Position numbers and translations under genes: made by a program. The notes beneath the pieces are model-generated. The model searched no databases, had not been told where the DNA came from, and was given only the letters and a program-made list of their open reading frames with translations. 64,000 nt of DNA from Zea mays (lineage: Eukaryota; Streptophyta; Magnoliopsida; Poales; Poaceae), in assembly GCF_902167145.1 (NCBI RefSeq), contig NC_050099.1:60282942-60346941 (forward strand), read 5' to 3'. Position 1 is the stretch's first letter. The number at the start of each line of letters is the position of its first letter. This document shows, piece by piece, positions 53,985 to 64,000 of the stretch.

Positions 53985-54778
53985 TGAGAACACAACCATG
54001 TTGGTCGACTTGTGGTGTGCAGGTGTGGAGCACAGGAACAGTGGTCGATGGCTGAGATGAAGGTCATGCGGGCTCATGCTGATGGACCGGGAGCGATGAA
54101 GGGCGAGTGCTGGGTCTTGACTGACGAATCAGAGCAGCCAGGTGACCAACCGTGGTGGCTGACACCTGGGACACACACTTGTGCGAGGACGTGGTGGAGT
54201 GGACCGTGTTGCCGGCGTGGTCGAGGACTAGCAGGACACGCGTCTGATCGTGGAGGACGTGCACGAGGTGCAGTGCTCACGACAAGTTTGGTGGTTTGGG
54301 TCTCAAAACCACTCAGCGCTACGGATGCCTGGTTTTGCTGAGTTTGGGCCTCAAAACTCGGCGGTGGCGGTTCCAAAGGGAACCGGTGGCGGCACGCGGC
54401 GTGATTGCGGAGGGTGCGTCAAGGCGAAGCAACTCTATGTGAAGGACGTGGACGTCGGATCGAAAACCTAGGAGTTGGTCCATTTCACCCCCGGTGGAGT
54501 GGATAGGCTCTATATAAATAGGGGTACTTTAGAAAATGAGAATAACCCTCTATAAATAGAGGGGAGGGCTAGTTGGTTCAGCATCCCTTGGCTGCCATTT
54601 GTTTTGAGCACTCATTCTAGAGCTCCTAGTTTTCTCTCTAGGTAGACACCAGTTGAGCCGAGAGTTCCTCAGTGATTTTGTACTTCGACTATGTTCTTGA
54701 TTTTCAAGTTTAATCAGAGGAAGGGTCGTCGGTCCGGCCCACAGGGCTCTTTGGCTTCAAATCTCAGTTTGTATCTCA
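53985..54778 (+). repeat. 3' LTR of element F, truncated
   Basis: Starts TGAGAACACAACC after the polypurine tract and includes a TATA box at 54511-54520 (TATATAAATA). It is lost at 54778, where Ji-like internal sequence begins. The missing part should contain the terminus seen at 50626. Confidence 0.78.
54511..54520 (+). promoter_or_regulatory. TATA box of element F LTR
   Basis: TATATAAATA preceded by GGCTC, with a second CTATAAATAGAGG box about 40 bp downstream at 54551-54563. The tandem TATA-like boxes are unusual within one LTR. Confidence 0.65.
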
Positions 54779-56682
54779 GCTTTTCCTTTGACTAAATAAA
54801 AGCTCTCCCTGAATGAACTCTCCCCTTAGCTTTCAAGAGGGTTTTGAAAAAGATACCAAGTGAAATTTTCCCAATTGTAATTTTTCATAGTAATGTGAAG
54901 ATACCAATTTGAAAAACAATTTTGAAATACCAAATGAGATACCCATTGAAAATTCTGTTCACATACCAATTGAAATACTCATTTGTGAAATTTGAAATTT
55001 TAAAATGATGGTGGTGCGGTCCTTTTGCTTTGGGCTTAATACTTTCCCCCCTTTGGCATTAATCGCCAAAAACGGAGAACTTGAGAGCCCTTTTTCATTT
55101 TTCTCCCCCTTTGAGGCCTAATACCTTCTCCCAAATGGTAATATAAATACGAGTGAAGGGTCATACCATTGAGAGTGACATGAGTAATGGCAAAGGGTAA
55201 GTGATACCGTCAGAGTTGGAGTGGAAGCCTTGTCGTTGCCGAATACTCCATTTCCCTTTCAATCTAAGACTAATCATAGAGATATACTTGAAAGCATATT
55301 AGTCTTAGCCTTGGCACAAGAAGAATAAGAAATATGCATTTGCACCAAATGAAAGAGATTATCAAGGTATATACTTGAGCCATGTGTGCAATGTTTCAAT
55401 CAAAATTCCGAGAATCAAGTATGTTTAGCTCATTCCTAAGTTTGCTAAAAGTCTTTTCATCTAGTGGCTTGGTAAAGATATCGGCTAATTGGTTGTCGGT
55501 GCTCACATAAGCAATTTCAATATCCCCCTTTTGTTGGTGATCTCTCAGAAAGTGATACCGGATGTCTATGTGCTTAGTGCGACTGTGTTCAACGGGATTA
55601 TCCGCCATGTAGATTGCACTCTCATTATAACATAGGATAGGGACTTTGCTCAATTTGTAGCCATAGTCCCTAAGGTTTTGCCTCATCCAAAGCAACTATG
55701 CACAACAATGACCTACAACAATGTACTCGGCTTTGGCGGTGGAAAGAGCGACTGAATTTTGTTTCTTTGAAGCCCATGATACCAGGGATCTTCCCAGAAT
55801 CTGACAAGTCCCTGATGTGCTCTTTCTATCTATTTTACATCCAGCATAATCGCATCGGAATACCCAATTAAATAAAAGGTAGATCCCTTGGGGTACCAAA
55901 GCCCAAACTTAGGAGTGTAAACTAAATACCTCATGATTCTTTTTACGGTCCTAAGGTGAACTTCCTTAGGATTTGCCTCAAACCTTGCACACATACATAC
56001 TGAAAGCATAATATCCGGTTGAGATGCACATAAGTAAAGTAAAGATCCTATCATCGACTGGTATACCTTTTGATTTACGGACTTACCTCCTGTGTCGAGG
56101 TCGAGATGCCCATTGGTTCCCATGGGTGTCTTGATGGGTTTGCCATTCTTCATTTCAAACTTCTCAAGTATGTCTTGAATGAACTTAGTTTGGTTGATGA
56201 ATGTGCCCTCTTGGAGTTGCTTGATTTGAAATCCAAGAAAATACTTCAACTCCCCCATCATAGACATCTCGAATTTTTATATCATGATCCTACTAAACTC
56301 TTCACAAGTTGACTTGTTAGTAGACCCAAATATAATATCATCAACATAAATTTGGCATATAAACAAGTCTTTTGCAACAGTTTTAGTGAAGAGAATAGGA
56401 TCGGCCTTTCCGACTTTGAAGCCATTAGTGATAAGAAAGTCTCTTAGGCATTCATACCATGCTCTTGAGGCTTGCTTGAGCCCATAAAGCGCCTTTGAGA
56501 GCTTATATACATGGTTAGGGTACTCACTATCTTCAAAGTCGAGAGGTTTCTCAACATAGACATCTTCCTTGATAGGTCCATTGAGGAAGACACTTTTCAC
56601 GTCCATTTGATAGAGCTTAAAGCCATGGTAAGTAGCATAGGCAAGTAATATACGAATTGACTTAAGCCTAGCTACAGGTACA
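54779..56682 (-). mobile_element. Truncated Ji-like copia fragment (element D)
   Basis: Minus strand: RT, RNase H and part of the 3' noncoding region. The left edge begins at GCTTTTCCTTTGACTAAA, corresponding to position 1472 of element A, so polypurine tract and 3' LTR are gone. The right edge is interrupted within RT by a Gypsy LTR at 56683. The junction with the element F LTR has no LTR end and must be a deletion or recombination point. Confidence 0.85.
55396..56682 (-). pseudogene. RT and RNase H of element D
   Basis: Minus strand from 56682: [47 protein letters not shown], catalytic [12 protein letters not shown], a stop at 56277, [17 protein letters not shown], then RNase H with a frameshift near 55850 (GYSDA / [17 protein letters not shown]), a stop at 55696 and the C-terminal part to LDSRNFD at 55396. 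The upstream RT residues are displaced by the Gypsy insertion. It is closer to element A than to B or C in the YGLKQ region. Confidence 0.85.
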
Positions 56683-57513
56683 TGTAACGCCTCGAATTTT
56701 GGAGTTGAATTTTTTCTTTTCTTCACTCGCCAAATTCGGGCGTTACCCTTTCCTTTTTCCTTTTCTCCTCACTAAGCCTTGATCTTTTCCAAAGTTATAG
56801 CGAGAATTAGCTCGACAGCAGGTGTAAGTAAACCCTAGAAATATTTTCTTTGGTTGTTGCATCATGCCGAACCACACATCTTTTCCTTGTGAGTATTTGC
56901 TTGGTTTCCATAAAGAATGCGCTTAGTGGAAGGTTATAGGGAAATAAATAGAAAAGGGAAAACCTTTTCTTTCCCTCCCCTTCCCCCTCCTCCCCTTGCG
57001 GCCCAGCCGCGGCAATCTCCCTCCCCCTCTCCTTCTTGGGCCGGCTCGGTGGCCTAGGCCCCCCTCCCGCGTGCGGCCCAACCTGCCTTGGCGGCCCAGC
57101 CGCCCCCCCGCTCCCCTCGCGCGACAGTTAGCCGCCACCGCCACCCTTCCCCGTGGGCCCCACCCGTCATCCCCTCCCCTCCCCCAAACTCTCTCTCTCT
57201 CCTTGCGCCCGCTCGCCCTCGTCTCCCTTGCCCCGCTGCCGAACCGCCGCTCGCCGTCCACCCTCGCCCGCGGTGAGCCCTCTCCCTCCTCCCCTCCACC
57301 CCTCCTTCTTCTCCCTTGGCCCGGCGTGACCCCCTCCCTCTTCCCCGCGTTCGCCCGGCCATGGCGGACCGCCGTGGCGTGCCGCCCGGCCTCGACCCCG
57401 CCCGGCGCGGTGCCCTCCCCGCGGCGCGGTGTGCTCCCCTGCCCCGCCCCGGCGCGGCCGCAGCGCGCGTCCTTCCCGCGTGACTCCCCTGCCCCGGCCG
57501 TGGCGCGGCCCGC
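56683..57513 (+). repeat. Gypsy LTR (outer), first segment
   Basis: Starts TGTAACGCCTCGAATTTTGG, a start typical of Tekay/Del-type Gypsy LTRs of grasses, placed within RT of element D. GC content is very high from 56985. It is interrupted at 57514 by a second LTR and continues at 61097. The far end and target duplication are outside the window. High GC and intact CpGs produce long but meaningless ORFs on both strands. Confidence 0.7.
57509..57513 (+). other. Target-site duplication CCCGC (left copy)
   Basis: Matches 61092-61096 and brackets the 3.58-kb solo LTR exactly. Confidence 0.88.
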
Positions 57514-60500
57514 TGTCACACCCGGATTTTAGGGGCATCAAGACCCGGGCGCAAACATAATCACCAGGTGTGCTGGGACCAAGTCTCACACATATGATGA
57601 TTCATGGCACAGGATCGAATGTCACAACTTTACTATATAATAGGAGTTCTATACAAAATAAATAATTACATATAAGGAGACAACGGTCCAGCAACCCAAA
57701 GTTGACTGGGAGACGACGGCCTAGACCTCTCACGAACACCTCATAGCATCCTCCATGCGCCTCATCCTGCGGTACCTGTTCTTGACCTGTGGGGGGGTGT
57801 GAGACAGCAAGAGTGAGCTCACATACGTTCATCGCTCAACAAGTTGTGGGGAATAATGTGCATGAACTCGCCAAAGGTGGGAGCTCACGTGAAGTGTAAG
57901 GCTTACCAAAGAGGATGGTTAGAGCTGAGCATTGCTTTTAAAGTTGGTCAAAATTTTATTAGCAGTTACTAAGTATAAGTAAATACCAACCCAATTAAGT
58001 AGTAGAAAAGTAACAACCTCACCTGCAATGCAATGCATATGACAAATTGAATTTAAGTTCCATAATTTAATCATCAGAGAGTCCTGAGCTGCTCATGACC
58101 GTGAGCTCGGCTAGTATACCAGTTTTACACTCTGCAGAGGTGGTACCCTTTACCCACAAGTCATGTTACCCATCTGCCAAGGGATCGCGACTTCCCATAC
58201 ACCTCTACCGAGGAGGCGAGGCAGGGTAACACTACGAGGCCTTTACAAAGTTCCACTAGCTTCAGAAAACCCGCTACAGTTTATAGGAAGCTCCAATGCA
58301 GGAATCCCTTGCAAGACCGCCATCGCAGCAAAATCCTCCCGAGGGCCTCCCTACACTGACCACTCCCCTACTGCCCTTGCCCCTTTCGGGTAAGGTAGTC
58401 CTCCACTAGCTTTCCTAATTAATCAGCCAAGGGCGTCCATAAACCCTTGTGGTGGCACGTGTTTCTCAAGTTAAGCTCTATGTTCCAATTAACATTAATG
58501 ATCTTGACATGAACAGTAAATAACAACGGATAACAAAAGTATAATCATGAATAATGTGTATCTCAATGCCCAAAACCACATATAGCACTAGCAAGTACTA
58601 CCCAAAAAGTTCAGTGGTAAACAAGGCATAAAGATAGACAAACTAGGGTAACCTATTAGGTCCCATCAAAATTAACCTATGTAGATCATTATGATTAATT
58701 AGAACATGAGTGGGTAAAAGAAGTGATCAAGGGCACAACTTGCCTGGCACTTGAGATTCCAGGTGACAGGATGAACTTGAGGTGACTCTCAACCGCACTG
58801 CTAGTCGTAGTAATACAAACAAACATAGTATAGATAAAATTAACATCACACCAAACATAAGAATATACTGCTTAATAATGACCTACGTGTTGCTACAAGA
58901 CTAACGCAACTTGAACGGCTCAATTCGGAGTTAAAACGGATTAGTTATGATTTTCCTAGGGTTTCATGTGTTTCATACGGAAATACTTAAGTGGTCAAAT
59001 TTAATATAGTTTTCATGCTAAAACAGAGTCATTAAGTGCTAAACAATATTAATACAAAATTATAGAAATTGGAACGGGTCAAAAACGAGTTAAAATGAAT
59101 TTTCTATGATTTACACAAGTTTTACAATTATTTTTATACTCAAAATCAATTTCTAAATCTATTTTTCTGATTTTATTTAATTCCTGGACTGCGCCTCAAT
59201 TTATATAGAAAGCAGGGGCCTCAGCGCAAGTATTCCCGTGACTCAGGCGAATCCTTTACGGACGGCGGGTTGATTTTAATGAAACCGAGGGGCTCCTTAG
59301 AAACACTGCCACGGTAAAGGGGTATTGTGCGTCCGGGGCCATTTGATCAAAAATCAAGGGCCCAGATTAGATCGCCCATAACCCGAACCGGTACGACACA
59401 TGGGCCGTTGGATCCGAGATCCACGCCCGAGAGTTAACATATACGTGATCTAATCCTGAGCGTCCGACAGGGAATCGAACGGTGAGCGTTCCCCACCACG
59501 GCCGAAGCGCCACCGCTTCAATCTTGACCGCCCATTTCGGATCTTGCGGCCACGACACCGACATGACCCAGCCATCGGATCGTCCATCTACGACACAGAT
59601 TTTATTTCACAACACGGTACGTGGTTAACCAATCCCACACGCTCATCTAGATCTAACGGTTCACATCACCCCTGACCCTGATCAAATCGTATCCGTTATT
59701 TTACCGATCAACGACATAGGAGCGGCCTTCCACTACCAGCCTGGGAGCGGCGGCGCCAATAATCCCCGGCGGCGCAGCCCGCCGGCGAGGCCACGGTCGG
59801 CACCCCGGTGCTCTAACCCGCAAACCGACGGGCGCTATGCTACGAGGAGTACAAGGCGAAAGACGTGAAGAGGACCATACCGCGAATCGCGCAGCCGCAA
59901 GCCCCGGCCACGACGCATGGCGGCACCGCCGCGAACCATTTGCTCCGGTGAGCAATTTGCCGCTACCCCGGACACCACAGTCACCGTTATCGCCTCCAAC
60001 AAATTCCAGGAACGTAGTAGGATCACCTGCGCCGGTCACTGCTGGCACGGGAGCCCACCGACGACGATTGCTTGCGGTGGCAATAGGATTACCTGGTGGC
60101 TACGCCCTTACACAGCGATGGTGGCGGTTTCGGGGTCGCGATTCCGCTAGTGCGAGGGCCAGGTACCTACCTATTTGTACCCGGGGCAAGAGCCGCAGCC
60201 AGCCGCCAACCTACAGGCGAGAATCGCGGCGGAGTCCACGGCGGCGCGGAGTCCGTGTGGAGGAGGCGAGCTGGGAGGAGACTCCGCCCGTGCGACCCAC
60301 GTACTAGTGATGGCATGCGCGGATTCTGTGGAGTTCGGCCGAGGAGATGGCGGCAAATCTCAACAAACCCGGCTATTACGGTGACCGCGTTTCCCGGATT
60401 TCGCATCGCCCGCCGCGACCGAGCTCGCCCGAGCCGAGCGGCGAAGGAAGGGGGAGGTGGGCGCCTGATAACGAGAGCCCACAAGCCAGTGAGCACGCCG

Positions 60501-61091
60501 TTTACCAGAGGAAGCCGACAAGTGGGCCCCGCGCGTAAGTGAGTGCCCGCGGTGGGACTTGGGCTGGCGCGAGGTGGGCTGAGACCAGTTCCTGGGCCAC
60601 GCGCGCTTCTGTATTTCCTTTCTGTTTTTCTTTTTATTTTCCATTTTCCCATTTCAAATTTAACCATGATTCATCTTTGAATTTCAAGCAAAACTCTAAT
60701 GTGGACAGAAATACTATCTTCATATTTATTATTATTACTGTTACTTTTATTATTTTTATTATTTATCTTTCTCCTCACCTTTTAATTCAAAAAGGAATAA
60801 AGGATTATGATAATTACCTTTCTCAAATCCTTTACTATATATATATTTTGTAAATTGAGGTCAAATTAAGTCTTGATTCCTTTGTTCAAAAAAATGCTCA
60901 TCACAAAATCATCAGCATGAGATGCATATTTTTAAACTCATTTATTTGTTACCTGACCAATGTAATTCCATTATTTGAATATGCACAAATAGAAGGAGTT
61001 CAAATGATCTCCAAGGTTTCATAAATTCTCAAACACTAAGATTAATTTTATTTATTTATTTGTTTTCCTGATACAAATTTTGGGCTTTACA
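57514..61091 (-). repeat. Solo Gypsy LTR, 3.58 kb
   Basis: Plus strand begins TGTCACACCCGGATTTTAGG and ends GGGCTTTACA, with TG...CA ends and a perfect CCCGC duplication. Read on the minus strand it starts TGTAAAGCCCAAAATTTG and ends CCGGGTGTGACA, the more usual orientation for this LTR type. There is no internal coding region and no second LTR copy, so it is a solo LTR left by LTR-LTR recombination. It contains a GC-rich block near 59700-60560 and AT-rich ends. Confidence 0.82.
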
Positions 61092-61096
61092 CCCGC

Positions 61097-62138
61097 CTCG
61101 CCGGCCATGGCGCTCGCGCCCGCCCTTCCCGGCGCGGCCCGCGACCCCGGCGCCCCGCCTCGCCCCGACCTCATCCCCCGCCCCGACGAGCTCCCCTGCC
61201 CCGTCCCCTGGGCGCGACTCGGCCCCATGCCTTGCCGTGGCGCGGCGTTCCCCACCGTGGCGCGCTCGCCCTCGCCCCTCCCCGCCCGGCGCACGGCTCG
61301 CCCACGGCTCGCCGACGCGGCCTCCCCCCCCCCCCCCCCGCGACCCCGGCGCCCCGGCCTCGCCCCGTTCCGGCCGCGGCGTGTCCGCCCCACACGGCGC
61401 GGCGCCATGCGTGCGCCCTCGGCCTCAGCCCATAGCCCCGGCGTCTCGCCCCGCCCCTGCGCGGCCTGCCCCGGCCATGGCGCGGTCCGGCCTCGGCGCG
61501 CTCGCGGCAGCTCGGCCCTTGCCCTTGCACGACATGGCCCCTACGCAGCGCGGCTTCGGCTCGCGCGGCCACGATGCCCCTGCCCCATTCGCGACGCGTC
61601 AGCGCGGCCTTGCACGCGCGTGGTGCTTTGGCACGACTCGCCGTGCCCCGACGCGCTCGTCTACTCCTAGACGTGCCCATCTACCCCCCCGCCCCGTGTA
61701 TTTTATGCGCGCTAAGCACGTTGTTCATATCAATAAATGGAAACTCGATTTAGAAATTGGTTACGTTAATTCTTTCATGTAGCTAATCTTGGACCTCGTG
61801 TAATGTTGATCAATTGAAAATAGTTATAATTCTATTAGTGCATGTGGCTAATACTTGTTAGTGTAACTCGAAGGAATTAGATCACATAATGATTAGTTAT
61901 GTATCTACCCGTAATACGCTTCGAGTATAGCTTTAACCACCACGATACCTTCTTTCTTCTCTTTCTAGCCATGGCGAATGCAATATCGTATGTCATATCT
62001 TATGCATATTTGACTTATCTGCTCTCTTGTATGGTGTACTGTTTATTTCCTAATTCAAATGGATGGATGGATGTATGTATGTTTGCGCTCGCATAGAGAA
62101 CGATCTGGTTGAGGAGCCCGAAGAACTCGTAGGAGAAG
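61097..62138 (+). repeat. Gypsy LTR (outer), second segment
   Basis: Continues the GC-rich block (CTCGCCGGCCATGG...) interrupted at 57514, with a 12-C run near 61326-61339, then becomes AT-rich from about 61700. No protein similarity. Interrupted again at 62139 by a Ji-like solo LTR. Confidence 0.68.
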
Positions 62139-63456
62139 TCAAAGTCGCCTAGAGGGGGGGGGTGAATAGGGCGAATCTGAAATTTACAAACTTAAGCACA
62201 AACTACAAGCCGGGTTAGCGTTAGAAATAGAAACGAGTCCGAGAGAGAGGGCGCAAAACAAATCGTGAGCGAATAAAGAGTGAGACACGATGATTTGTTT
62301 TACCGAGGTTCGGTTCTTGCAAACCTACTCCCCGTTGAGGTGGTCACAAAGACCGGGTCTCTTTCAACCCTTTCCCTCTCTCAATTGGTCCCTGGGACCG
62401 AGTGAGCTTCTCTTCTCAATCAAACAGAACACGAAGTTCCCGCAAGGACCACCACACAATTGGTGTCTCTTGCCTTGGTTACAATTGAGTTTGATCACAA
62501 GAATGAAGGAAGAAAAGAAGCAATCCAAGCGCAAGAGCTCAAATGAACACAACAAATCTCTCTCTCTAATCACTAAAGCTTTGTGTGGAGTTGGGAGAGG
62601 ATTTGATCTCTTTGGTGTGTCTTGTATTGAATGCTAGCTCTTGTAAGGTGTAAAAGAGTGGAAAACTTGGATGCCAATGAATGTGGGGTGGTTGGGGTAT
62701 TTATAGCCCCAACCACCACAAAGTGGCCGTTGGAAGGCTGCAGTCGCATGGCGCACCGGACAGTCCGGTGCGCCACCGGACACTGTCCGGTGCGCCAGCC
62801 ACGTCAGCAGACCGTTGGGGTTTGACCATTGGAGCTCTGTCTTGTGGGCCCGCCTGGCTGTCCGGTGGTGCACCGGACAGGCCCTGTAGGCTGTCCGGTG
62901 TGCCACCCGCGCGTGCTCTGCTCCTCTGCGCGCGCAGGCGTGCATTTAATGCGTTGCAGTCGACCGTTGCGCGCGAAGTAGTCGTTGCTCCGCTGTCACA
63001 CCGGACACTGTCCGGTGACTCACCGGACAGTCCGGTGAATTATAGCGGAGCGGATTCCTGAAGCTGGCGAGTTCAGAGTGCTCTCCCTTGGGGCACCAGA
63101 CACTGTCCGGTGGTGCACCGGACAGTTCGGTGAATTATAGCGGAGCTCCTCTGAAAATTCCCGAAGGTGAAGAGTTGGGCGTCGAGTTCCCTGGTGCACC
63201 GGACACTGTCCGGTGGTGCACCGGACACTGTTCGGTGGCACACCGGACAGTCCGGTGCGCCAGACCAAGGTGCCACTCTGGTTGCCTTTTGCTCTCTTGT
63301 TTGAACCCTTTTCTTGGTCTTTTATTGGCTTATTGTGAACCTTTGGCACCTGTAGAACTTATGGACTAGAGCAAACTAGTTAGTCCAATTATTTGTGTTG
63401 GGCAATTCAACCACCAAAATCAATTAGGAAATAGGTGTAAGCCTAATTCCCTTTCA
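62139..63456 (-). repeat. Solo LTR of the Ji-like family
   Basis: 1318 bp, homologous to the LTRs of element A and in the same orientation, flanked by the perfect duplication AGAAG (62134-62138 and 63457-63461). The first bases read TCAAAGTCGCC instead of TGATAGTCGCC, so the terminal G is mutated. TATA box at 62699-62706 and palindromes at 62754-63260. There is no internal region, so it arose by recombination between two LTRs. Confidence 0.92.
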
Positions 63457-63461
63457 AGAAG

Positions 63462-64000
63462 CCCCTGAGCAGCAGTCGGTTGGTGGAGGCAAGTGTCCCT
63501 TGACCTATCTTTGTCCTATACATTCTTTAATTCACCTCCCGCATTTCACAGTTATACCTAAGGATTGACTAGCTTTTGTTATCCATGTCCTTGTTTACCT
63601 ATTTGGGTTGGATTATTATTGTTTAGCTTTATGCTATTGCTCGACTCTAATCAATGAACATGATGAGATTTATCAATGATACACTGTTTCCCTTCTTTCT
63701 TATGATGTTATACTTGGGTCATTCAAGGGGGCTCGAGCGGTTTCTCGAGTGCCTCTCCGTAAGGACCTGTTCGTTGGATGACCGCCCGGGAAAACAGTGC
63801 AACCATGAGGGTGGAATGGGACGCCCTTAGTTGAATAACTAGAGGAATCGAGGTGTAGTTCGCTTAGCCGGCGTACCGTTAATGGGGCTCGGTGTATGCG
63901 GCTCGCTCTACCAAGTTTGGTTCGCCTCTTGGGGAGGAGTGCGGTGCATTTAGGAAACCTAACGGGCGGCTACAGCCTCAGGGAATCTTTGTAAAGGCTA
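63462..64000 (+). repeat. Gypsy LTR (outer), third segment, open at window end
   Basis: Resumes CCCCTGAGCAGCAGTCGG after the duplication and continues to the window edge without a visible LTR end or primer site. No ORF of note. Confidence 0.6.

Larger units (their letters stand above)
50441..54778 (+). mobile_element. Internally deleted Ty1/copia element (element F)
   Basis: The left LTR is only partly recognisable and ends CTACA at 50626, followed by a primer binding site, a gag start fused to RT-RNase H, a long noncoding 3' region, a polypurine tract and a 3' LTR from 53985 that is cut at 54778 by a Ji-like fragment. Most of gag, all of protease and integrase are missing. The left border is uncertain because the two LTR pieces do not overlap. 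Confidence 0.78.

Noticed and set aside
56923..57589. GC-rich ORFs on both strands (up to 198 codons)
   Set aside because: They lie inside the Gypsy LTR block, are low-complexity R/G/P sequences, and are open on both strands because stop codons are rare at this GC content.
59701..60667. ORFs up to 166 codons in the solo Gypsy LTR
   Set aside because: They overlap on both strands, have no domain and lie inside a defined LTR with matching target duplications.
61080..61782. GC-rich proline/arginine ORFs up to 196 codons
   Set aside because: They are part of the outer Gypsy LTR, interrupted by insertions, and occur on both strands in several frames.

Overview
The window reads as repeat-dense genomic DNA of a large-genome grass, almost certainly maize (Zea mays) or a very close relative. 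The basis is several Ty1/copia elements whose LTRs are packed with CCGGACAGTCCGG-type palindromes (I recognise these from memory as the maize Ji/Opie group), 3 kb-plus Gypsy LTRs, PIF/Harbinger and hAT elements with matching target-site duplications (TSDs), and Tourist-like MITEs. Only one intact host gene is convincing: a single-exon, GC-rich gene on the minus strand at 48,332-49,549 for a plant SMI1/KNR4-like protein.

Layout. 1-9,296: a Ji-like copia element (minus strand, left LTR cut by the window edge), inserted into one arm of an inverted duplication of a PIF/Harbinger element. 9,297-9,861 and 9,886-12,845: the two inverted Harbinger copies, with a decayed ORF1 (Myb/trihelix type) and no transposase. 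12,849-14,513: intergenic. 14,514-27,665: a copia element with 105-bp LTRs whose leader carries a histone H2A C-terminal fragment. It is split by a young Opie-like element (16,301-25,041, TSD CTATT) that has lost the catalytic core of reverse transcriptase. 27,666-30,340: intergenic. 30,349-32,919: a hAT element (8-bp TSD GCTCAGAC) with a decayed transposase, then two MITEs. 34,690-46,005: an unclassified element with direct and inverted repeats, carrying an Opie-like copia (35,194-44,063) and a short hAT derivative (44,871-45,678) at the centre of its inverted repeat. 47,348-48,082: two Tourist-like MITEs. 48,332-49,549: the host gene, with a MITE about 100 bp upstream of its start codon. 50,440-54,778: a deleted copia element with a gag-RT fusion. 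54,779-56,682: a truncated Ji-like fragment. 56,683 to the end: a Gypsy LTR holding a 3.58-kb solo LTR (TSD CCCGC) and a Ji-like solo LTR (TSD AGAAG).

The genes do not form a pathway. The window is a record of nested insertions: within a nest, each inner element is younger than its host, and LTR divergence counted by eye makes the element at 16,301-25,041 the youngest complete one. Every retrotransposon and transposon coding region has at least one stop, frameshift or deletion. The most notable observations are the H2A fragment inside a retrotransposon leader, an RT-core deletion with exact GT...AG intron-like ends, and the Harbinger inverted duplication able to form a long hairpin RNA. Divergence figures are hand counts. 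Family names are from memory and were not checked against a database.
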